Position numbers and translations under genes: made by a program. The notes under the pieces are model-generated. The model worked only from the letters and a program-made list of their open reading frames with translations. It did not search any database and was not told the DNA's origin. Source: Bacillota bacterium (lineage in GTDB: Bacteria; Bacillota; Clostridia; DSM-8532). From it: a stretch of DNA of 21,145 bases. The DNA is taken from NCBI GenBank assembly GCA_023426765.1, contig JAEZBW010000262.1:1-21145 (forward strand). Reading direction: 5' to 3'. This document shows positions 13,882-19,352 of this stretch, in pieces (within the stretch, counting starts at the first letter, position 1; every line of letters begins with the position of its first letter).

Positions 13882-15201
13882 ATGGCCACGTCGATGACAC
13901 AACTCCTGCGCAAGGCGGCCCAAAGCCGCGTGGCCGGCAAGCCGCCCGGGGCGGCGGCCGCTGCGGAGAACCGTCGGGAGGCTTTTACCGACGCCGACGC
14001 CGTTCCCAGTATCGAGCAGACAAACGCAGCAGATAAAGCGCTCATAAAAATCAATCAGACGGACAGGGCTGACGAACTCGGCAGTTTGTCTCAACAGTTG
14101 AAGCCGACAGTTGGGCTCGTGAGAGCAGTTCAACTGCCGGCCCCAACAGTCGAGCAGACAAAACAGGCAGACAAAGCCAGCGGGCAGTCAGACAAGCCAA
14201 GTACGCAAACAAAGCAGATCAAGCACGCGGACAAAGCAAGCACAGAAAGCCAACAGACAAAAGCAGTAATAAAAACAGACAGTCAAAAAGAACAGACAAA
14301 GCAGGCAGACAAAGCCAGCGGACTCGCCGCCCCGGCCATGCGGCTGCCGCCGCGCCTGCCCATCGCCACCACGGCCCAGAAAACCCTGGCCGCCCACTTC
14401 CTGGAGACCGGTCCCGTGGTCACGACCTACGCCGTCATTGCCGCTGAAACCGGCGTTCCCCTGGGCACGGCCCGGACCATCATCGACAAGTTCGTCGCCG
14501 CCGGCTGGCTGCGCAAGGAGCAGTGGGGCGCCGGCCGCAACCGGGCCCTTTCCCTGGCCCCCACCGAGGCCCTGGCCGCCGTCACGAGCGTCCGCCGGGC
14601 AGACAAAATTTACATACAAAGCCAGCAGCCAAAGCAAGCACACAAACCAAGCGGACCGGCTCAACAGCCAAGTTCAGCTGTGGAATTCAACAGCGAAAAC
14701 GGCCCTCTTAAGAGAGAAAGAAAGAATCTTTCTATCTCCCCGGAAACGGTGCGCACGTCCTGGCCTTGCCTGGCCCGGGCCGGTTTCGGGGTGGATCAGC
14801 TCGAACAGATCCACAGCGCCCTGGCCCAGCTCGGCAAATCCGCCGACCGGATCGTCCAGGGGCTGGATCACGCCGAATGGGAACTGGCCGAGGGGAAAAT
14901 GCTGGACAAGACCGGAAAGCCCGTGGCCGATCCCTGCGCCTGGGTCTTCCGTTCCCTGGCCAGCCAGGGCTACTATCGCCGCCCGGCCGGCTACGTCAGC
15001 GCCGAGGAGCAGGCCGAGCTGGACGCGGCCAACGAAGCCAAGGCCCTGGCCCAAAGCCGCGAGCTGGCCCGGCTGGCCCGGTTCCGGGCCTGGGAGCAGG
15101 GACTGAGTCGTCAGGCGCGGGAAAAGGCCCTGGAAGGTCGGCGGGGACCGGAAGAGGCCTGGTTGAGAAATGTCTGGAGCACGCTCGGAGAACCGACGTA
15201 G
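13882..15201 (+). CDS. ParA-partner candidate: winged-helix protein with 13-bp repeats in its gene
   Basis: A 439-residue protein with no family I can name. Residues 46-146 are low-complexity and hydrophilic, with variants of QTKQADKAS. Residues 165-230 look like a winged helix (TTYAVIAAETGVPLGTAR as helix-turn-helix, then VAAGWLRKEQWGAGRNRALSL as wing). Residues 240-275 are again low-complexity. Residues 285-439 are helical and charged, with DPCAWVFRSLASQGYYRRP and AEEQAELDAANEAKALAQSRELARL, a likely coiled coil. GGGAG at 13871-13875 sets the ATG. The low-complexity parts are encoded by three arrays of a 13-bp DNA repeat described separately; they are AT-richer than the rest of the gene. Lying 15 bp downstream of parA, it plausibly supplies the DNA-binding adaptor of the partition-like pair. 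A replication-initiation or regulatory role is an alternative. Confidence 0.75.
   Translation: MATSMTQLLRKAAQSRVAGKPPGAAAAAENRREAFTDADAVPSIEQTNAADKALIKINQTDRADELGSLSQQLKPTVGLVRAVQLPAPTVEQTKQADKASGQSDKPSTQTKQIKHADKASTESQQTKAVIKTDSQKEQTKQADKASGLAAPAMRLPPRLPIATTAQKTLAAHFLETGPVVTTYAVIAAETGVPLGTARTIIDKFVAAGWLRKEQWGAGRNRALSLAPTEALAAVTSVRRADKIYIQSQQPKQAHKPSGPAQQPSSAVEFNSENGPLKRERKNLSISPETVRTSWPCLARAGFGVDQLEQIHSALAQLGKSADRIVQGLDHAEWELAEGKMLDKTGKPVADPCAWVFRSLASQGYYRRPAGYVSAEEQAELDAANEAKALAQSRELARLARFRAWEQGLSRQAREKALEGRRGPEEAWLRNVWSTLGEPT
14017..14120 (+). repeat. 13-bp direct repeat array A (8 units, degenerate)
   Basis: Eight consecutive 13-bp steps beginning at 14017, 14030, 14043, 14056, 14069, 14082, 14095 and 14108, each opening CAG, CAT or CTG. 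The first is CAGACAAACGCAG and the second CAGATAAAGCGCT; later ones drift to CAGTTGAAGCCGA and CAGTTGGGCTCGT. They lie inside the partner gene (residues about 46-80). Read against consensus CAGACAAAGCCAG the last four are weak. Confidence 0.6.
14155..14318 (+). repeat. 13-bp direct repeat array B (12 units)
   Basis: Two units at 14155 (CAGACAAAACAGG) and 14168 (CAGACAAAGCCAG), an 8-bp interruption, then ten units in perfect 13-bp register from 14189 to 14318. These include CAGACAAGCCAAG, CAGATCAAGCACG, CGGACAAAGCAAG, CACAGAAAGCCAA, CAGACAAAAGCAG, CAGACAAAGCAGG and CAGACAAAGCCAG; 14202, 14267 and 14280 are the weaker members. The consensus is CAGACAAAGCCAG. Since 13 bp shifts the reading frame by one at each step, equal DNA words are read as QTK, ADK or other peptides, so this is a DNA repeat rather than a peptide repeat. 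Confidence 0.85.
14600..14703 (+). repeat. 13-bp direct repeat array C (8 units, last half degenerate)
   Basis: Units start at 14600, 14613, 14626, 14639, 14652, 14665, 14678 and 14691. The first four, CAGACAAAATTTA, CATACAAAGCCAG, CAGCCAAAGCAAG and CACACAAACCAAG, match the consensus of array B well. The others keep the period with weaker matches (CAGCCAAGTTCAG, CAGCGAAAACGGC). This array is separated from array B by the GC-rich winged-helix coding segment. Confidence 0.7.
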
Positions 15202-15286
15202 CCTTGAGGCGTCAAAGCTTCCGAGCGGTGCAAAGCGCGGCAAGTCCACGCGGCCTTCCAGGGCAGGAAATCAGGATTGGCCGCAG

Positions 15287-15292
15287 TATAAT
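15287..15292 (+). promoter_or_regulatory. Candidate -10 box before the wbpB-like gene
   Basis: A perfect TATAAT stands 47 bp before the ATG at 15339, in an AT-rich patch of the 137-bp gap that follows the repeat-bearing gene. No good -35 lies 16-18 bp upstream (CAGGAA is there), so an activator may be needed. A perfect TTGACA at 15303-15308 lies downstream of it but has no matching -10. Confidence 0.4.
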
Positions 15293-15338
15293 AACGTATG
15301 GCTTGACATAACAGCATAGCAAAACGGAAAAGGTAGCC

Positions 15339-16391
15339 ATGTTCACCAACATAACAGGACGTAAGATCCGTATTGCCGTCGTCGGTTGCGGGCGCATTTC
15401 CCGGAACCACTTTCTCGCCATCGAAAAGCTTGGCGACGATCTTGAACTCGTGGCCGTGTGCGATGAAGACGAACAGCGCCTTGAGGAACACGCCACGCGT
15501 TTGGGCGTGCCGGGATACAAGCATTTCGACAAGCTGCTCTCCGAGTGCGATTGCGACATCGTCTCGTTGTGCACCCCGAGCGGGCAGCATTCCCGTCAGG
15601 CCATCCTGGCGGCCCAGCACGGCAAACACGTCATGACCGAAAAGCCCATGGCCACGCGTTGGAAGGACGGTCTGGCCATGGTCAAGGCCTGCGACGACGC
15701 CCGGGTACGGCTTTTCGTCATCAAGCAGAACCGCCGCAACACCACGCTGCAATTGCTCAAGCGGGCGGTCGCGGAAAAGCGGTTTGGCCGCATTCACATG
15801 GTTCACATGAACGTGCTGTGGACGCGGCCCCAGGGTTATTACGACTCCGCGCCCTGGCGCGGCACCTGGGAAATGGACGGCGGCGCGTTCATGAACCAGG
15901 CCAGCCACTATGTGGATCTGCTGGACTGGCTCATCGGCCCCATTGCCGACGTCCAGGCCATGACGGCCACCCTGGCCCGCGACATCGAGGTGGAGGACAC
16001 CGGCGTCATGAATGTCCGCTGGCGCTCCGGCGCTCTGGGCTCCATGGCCGTGACCATGCTCACCTATCCCAAGAATCTTGAAGGCAGCATCACCATCATC
16101 GGCGAGAAGGGCACTGTCCGGGTGGGCGGCGTCGCGGTCAATGCCATTGAATTATGGGATTTCGCCGAACCCAAGGACTACGATCAGCAGATTGAAAACG
16201 CCAACTACGAAACCACCTCGGTCTATGGTTTCGGCCATCCGTTGTATTTTAAAAACGTCGTGGACGTGTTGCGCGGGACGGCTGAACCGGAAACGGACGG
16301 CCGCGAGGGGCTGAAGTCCTTGGAAGTGCTGATCGCGGCCTACATTTCGGCCCGAGACGGACGGACGGTGTCGCTGCCCTTGGAATATTAA
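15339..16391 (+). CDS. wbpB: WbpB/WlbA-like UDP-GlcNAc uronate 3-dehydrogenase
   Basis: A 350-residue Gfo/Idh/MocA oxidoreductase. The NAD-binding loop is IAVVGCGRISRNH (about 11-23), the signature TEKPMA lies near residue 100 with Glu101-Lys102-Pro103 intact, and the active-site helix GGAFMNQASHYVDLLDWLIG lies near 180-200 with His190. RRNTTLQLLKRAV and WRGTWEMDGG are close to the pattern of WbpB/WlbA enzymes. Those oxidise C3 of UDP-N-acetyl-glucosaminuronic acid to the 3-keto sugar using a bound NAD that is recycled by 2-oxoglutarate. The ketone is the substrate for the aminotransferase encoded next. The AAGG-like site AAAAGG ends 6 bp before the ATG. The gene starts a new transcription unit after the ParA cassette and is followed by a 262-bp gap. 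Confidence 0.87.
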   Translation: MFTNITGRKIRIAVVGCGRISRNHFLAIEKLGDDLELVAVCDEDEQRLEEHATRLGVPGYKHFDKLLSECDCDIVSLCTPSGQHSRQAILAAQHGKHVMTEKPMATRWKDGLAMVKACDDARVRLFVIKQNRRNTTLQLLKRAVAEKRFGRIHMVHMNVLWTRPQGYYDSAPWRGTWEMDGGAFMNQASHYVDLLDWLIGPIADVQAMTATLARDIEVEDTGVMNVRWRSGALGSMAVTMLTYPKNLEGSITIIGEKGTVRVGGVAVNAIELWDFAEPKDYDQQIENANYETTSVYGFGHPLYFKNVVDVLRGTAEPETDGREGLKSLEVLIAAYISARDGRTVSLPLEY

Positions 16392-16653
16392 GGCGGCCCA
16401 TTTCGGGCGGACAATTTCCCAAATACAGGCGCATGGTCGCGAACAAGTCGGAGGCGTGCCGTGTTTTGTGGAAATTGCTCCGCGCGCTTTGGTTGACAAC
16501 ATTCAGCGCCAAGCGCTATCGCGACCCACGCCAATGGTTGCAGGCCGTTACGAGCGCTTTCGCGGCCATTGACGTTCCCGCCGGGAACGGGGAATCGCCT
16601 TTGGGCGCTCCGGGCCGCCTTCAGGCTGTCCAACACTTCGGACAGAGGATGCC
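16392..16653 (+). promoter_or_regulatory. Intergenic region with candidate promoter and hairpins
   Basis: No gene is credible here. TTGACA at 16493-16498 is a perfect -35 box, and TATCGC at 16517-16522 is a weak -10 at 18 bp. The spacer carries a 13-bp palindrome AGCGC-CAA-GCGCT (16505-16517). A 7-bp stem CGTTCCC / GGGAACG with a 3-base loop follows at 16573-16589. Together they suggest the aminotransferase gene has its own regulated promoter and a structured leader, though the boxes are not proof. Confidence 0.4.
16626..16645 (+). promoter_or_regulatory. Hairpin touching the ribosome site of the wbpE-like gene
   Basis: Arms CTGTCC (16626-16631) and GGACAG (16640-16645) can pair around an 8-base loop. 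The right arm shares its last two bases with the ribosome site AGAGGA (16644-16649), 4 bases before the ATG. This may modulate initiation, or may be chance. Confidence 0.35.
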
Positions 16654-17820
16654 ATGAACATTCCGTTTATTGATCTCAAGGCCCAGTTTTCGTTGGTTGA
16701 ATCCAACATCCGGCAACGCCTGGACACGGTCTTGGCCCATGGCGGCTACATCATGGGGCCGGAAGTCGCGGAACTCGAAAAGCGCCTGGCCGCGTTTGCC
16801 GGCGTCAAACACGTCGTCTCCTGCGCCTCGGGGACCGACGCCCTGTTCATGCCGCTGTTGGCCTGGGGCATCGGCCCGGGCGACGCCGTTTTTACCACGC
16901 CCTTCACTTTCATCGCCACGGCCGAGGTCATCACCCTGATTGGGGCCACGCCGATCTTCGTGGACATCGATCCGGCCACCTACAACATCGACCCGGCCAA
17001 GCTCGCCCTGGCCGTCGAGGCGGTGCAAAACCAGGACCCGGCCAGGCACCCGCTGCCCCAGGCCGCCTTGGCCGCGAAGCTGACGCCCAAGGTCGTCATT
17101 CCGGTGGATCTGTTCGGCCTGCCCGCCGACTACGACGCCATCATGGCCCTGGCCGCCCGGCACGGGCTGCTTGTCCTGGAAGACGGTGCCCAGGGCTTTG
17201 GCGGCAGCTACAAGGGCAGGATGTCCTGTTCCCTGGCCCACTGCGCCACGACCAGCTTTTTCCCGGCCAAACCCCTGGGCTGCTACGGCGACGGCGGCGC
17301 CATATTCACCGACAACGACGCCTTGGCCGAGCTTTTGGTCTCCATCCGCGTCCACGGCAAAGGCCGCGACAAATACGACAACGTGCGCATCGGCTTCAAC
17401 GGCCGCCTGGACACCCTGCAGGCCGCCATTCTCCTGGCCAAGCTCGACGTGTTTCCGGCCGAGCTCGACGCCCGCGACGCCGTGGCTGCCCGCTACGCCG
17501 CCGGGTTCGCCGGCCTGCCGGACATGGCCGTGCCGGCCGTGCCCGCCGGCTGGCGCAGCGCCTGGGCCCAATACACCGTGGCCACTCCCCGGCGCGACGC
17601 CGTCATGGCCGCCCTGACCGCCGCCGGCGTTCCGGCCATGGTCTATTATACCAAGCCGCTGCACATCCAGACCGCCTTCACCGGACTGGGCTATGCTCCG
17701 GCCGATTTCCCCCATAGCCTGGCCGCCTCGACCCGGGTCATGAGCCTACCCATGCACCCGTATCTGGACGCGTCGACTCAGGATCGCATCATCGCCGCTG
17801 TACGCGACGCCGCCGCCTGA
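16654..17820 (+). CDS. wbpE: WbpE/WlbC-like UDP-3-keto-sugar aminotransferase (DegT/DnrJ/EryC1/StrS)
   Basis: A 388-residue PLP enzyme. Opening IPFIDLKAQFSLVE is the typical start for this family; CASGTDALFMPLLAWGIGPGDAVFTTPFTF at about 55-85 binds PLP phosphate; VLEDGAQGFGGSY near 180 holds the aspartate that contacts the PLP ring; and SFFPAKPLGCYGDGGAIF carries the Schiff-base lysine at residue 206. WbpE and WlbC transfer an amino group from glutamate to C3 of UDP-3-keto-GlcNAcA, and the position between WbpB- and WbpD-like genes makes that the best assignment. The 2-oxoglutarate made here can regenerate NAD in WbpB. The ATG is supported by AGAGGA, and the next gene starts 24 bp after the stop. 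Other StrS-family substrates cannot be excluded from sequence alone. Confidence 0.88.
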   Translation: MNIPFIDLKAQFSLVESNIRQRLDTVLAHGGYIMGPEVAELEKRLAAFAGVKHVVSCASGTDALFMPLLAWGIGPGDAVFTTPFTFIATAEVITLIGATPIFVDIDPATYNIDPAKLALAVEAVQNQDPARHPLPQAALAAKLTPKVVIPVDLFGLPADYDAIMALAARHGLLVLEDGAQGFGGSYKGRMSCSLAHCATTSFFPAKPLGCYGDGGAIFTDNDALAELLVSIRVHGKGRDKYDNVRIGFNGRLDTLQAAILLAKLDVFPAELDARDAVAARYAAGFAGLPDMAVPAVPAGWRSAWAQYTVATPRRDAVMAALTAAGVPAMVYYTKPLHIQTAFTGLGYAPADFPHSLAASTRVMSLPMHPYLDASTQDRIIAAVRDAAA

Positions 17821-17844
17821 CGGCCGTTTTGCAGGGGGGTTGCC

Positions 17845-19326
17845 ATGTCCGAACAATGCTGGAAATCCGAAACGCCCCTGGGCGTCGCCGTGATCGGCGC
17901 GGGGGGCCAGGAATGGGCTCGTGTTTTTAACGCCCTGGGCGTGTTGCGCGCCGCGACAGGCCCCGACGCCTTGGCCGAGGCGCTGGCCGATCCCCGGGTG
18001 GCTGGCCTGGCCGTGGCCGGCCCGGTCCGGGAACGCGGCGAAATCGTCAGAAGCGCCCTGGCCGCCGGCAAGCACGTGCTGGCCCAGGCCCCCTTGACCC
18101 TGGACGACGCCGAGGCCGCCGCCTTGACGGACGCGGCCAAGGCCAAGGGCTTGCTCCTCATGGCCGGCCATCCGGTCCTGGGCCATCCCGCCGTGGTCCG
18201 CTTGCGGGACATGGTCGCCGCCGGAACCCTCGGCCGCGTCAGCGGCGTTTATGCCAGCAATCTGGGCGGCGACGACGCGTCCGGGGACGCCTGGTCCGAC
18301 GTCCTGCGGGACATCGCCATGATCCTGGCCGTGGCCGGCCAGACGCCCCAGGCCGTCCTGACCATGGGCGACGACCAAACCGGCGTCATCCATCTCATTT
18401 TCCCGGACCAACGCCAGGCGCACCTCTTCGTGTCCCGGCAGCACCCGTTTGGCGAACAAAAGCTGGTGGTCGTCGGCGAACGCCAGACCGCGTTCTTTGA
18501 CGACGTCCCGCCCCTTGGCGGCGAACTCGTCCTGTACCCCCGGCCCGTTGCCGGGAACGGCCGGACCCCGGCGCAGGCCCAGGGGCAACGGGTGGACCTG
18601 CCCCAGGGCGACCCCCTGGCGGCGCAGTGTCGACAATTTCTCGACGCCATGGCCTCGGGCCGCCTGCCTGCAGGCGACGACGGCTTGCCGGCGCTGCGGG
18701 TTTGGCGCGCTGCCTGGAAATCCCTCAAGGAAGGCGGCGTCCGCGTGTCCCTGGCGACTTCGCCGGCCCCGGACTATTTCGCGCACCCCACCGCCGTGAT
18801 CGACGCCGGCGTGGCCATCGGGGCGGGTTCAAAGATCTGGCACTTCAGCCATGTGCTCAAGGGTTCCCGGCTTGGCGAACGCTGCAATCTCGGCCAGAAT
18901 GTGGTCGTCGGCCCGGACGTGAGCATCGGCAGCGGCTGCAAGATCCAAAACAACGTCTCGGTCTACCAGGGCGTGACCCTGGAAGACGACGTCTTTTGCG
19001 GCCCGTCCATGGTGTTCACGAACATCTTCAATCCCCGGGCGCATGTTCCGCGCATGCACGAAGTCCGGCGGACCCTGGTCAAGCACGGCGCGGCCCTTGG
19101 GGCCAACTGCACCATCGTGTGCGGCAACGCCATCGGCCGCTACGCCTTTGTCGGGGCCGGAGCCGTGGTCACCCGGGACGTGCCCGACCACGCCGTGATG
19201 GTCGGCAATCCGGCCCGGCGGATCGGCTGGATGTGCGTTTGCGGCGAGAAACTCGACGAGACGCTGCGCTGCGCCGTCTGCGGCGCGGCCTATGCGGAAG
19301 GCGAAACCGGCCTGCGTCCTCTGTAG
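17845..19326 (+). CDS. wbpD: Fusion: degenerate Gfo/Idh domain + WbpD/WlbB N-acetyltransferase
   Basis: A 493-residue two-domain protein. Residues 1-305 have the Gfo/Idh fold pattern, but the NAD loop reads VIGAGGQEWA (last glycine lost) and the EKP signature is replaced by Gln81-Ala82-Pro83, so this half is probably not a dehydrogenase. Residues 310-493 are a left-handed beta-helix acetyltransferase with KIWHFSHVLKGSRLGERC, VGPDVSIGSGCKIQNNVSVYQGV, MVFTNIFNPRAHVPR and the cap FVGAGAVVTRDVPDHAVMVGNPARRIGW. It ends in a four-Cys zinc ribbon (MCVCGEKLDETLRCAVCG). WbpD/WlbB acetylate the 3-amino group of UDP-GlcNAc3NA with acetyl-CoA. The dead domain may bind a nucleotide-sugar or dock the WbpB-like enzyme. 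Start at ATG 17845 after a GGGGGG-rich ribosome region; the next gene follows 26 bp after the stop. Confidence 0.85.
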   Translation: MSEQCWKSETPLGVAVIGAGGQEWARVFNALGVLRAATGPDALAEALADPRVAGLAVAGPVRERGEIVRSALAAGKHVLAQAPLTLDDAEAAALTDAAKAKGLLLMAGHPVLGHPAVVRLRDMVAAGTLGRVSGVYASNLGGDDASGDAWSDVLRDIAMILAVAGQTPQAVLTMGDDQTGVIHLIFPDQRQAHLFVSRQHPFGEQKLVVVGERQTAFFDDVPPLGGELVLYPRPVAGNGRTPAQAQGQRVDLPQGDPLAAQCRQFLDAMASGRLPAGDDGLPALRVWRAAWKSLKEGGVRVSLATSPAPDYFAHPTAVIDAGVAIGAGSKIWHFSHVLKGSRLGERCNLGQNVVVGPDVSIGSGCKIQNNVSVYQGVTLEDDVFCGPSMVFTNIFNPRAHVPRMHEVRRTLVKHGAALGANCTIVCGNAIGRYAFVGAGAVVTRDVPDHAVMVGNPARRIGWMCVCGEKLDETLRCAVCGAAYAEGETGLRPL

Positions 19327-19352
19327 GCCGGACGCTTCAAGGAGTTGGTTGT

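Noticed and set aside
13021..14133. A 370-codon minus-strand frame over parA
   Set aside because: Shadow of the ParA gene, with no ribosome site or domain.
14155..14318. Reading the repeat array as a CRISPR or a simple peptide-repeat linker
   Set aside because: Units are 13 bp without spacers, so not CRISPR. Identical words occur in different reading frames, so peptide repetition alone does not explain them.
15303..15308. TTGACA as the -35 of the wbpB promoter
   Set aside because: At 17 bp downstream the sequence is GGAAAA and overlaps the ribosome site, so no -10 fits.
16433..16657. A small 74-codon gene upstream of the aminotransferase
   Set aside because: No ribosome site and no family features; it crosses the hairpins and the ribosome site of the next gene.
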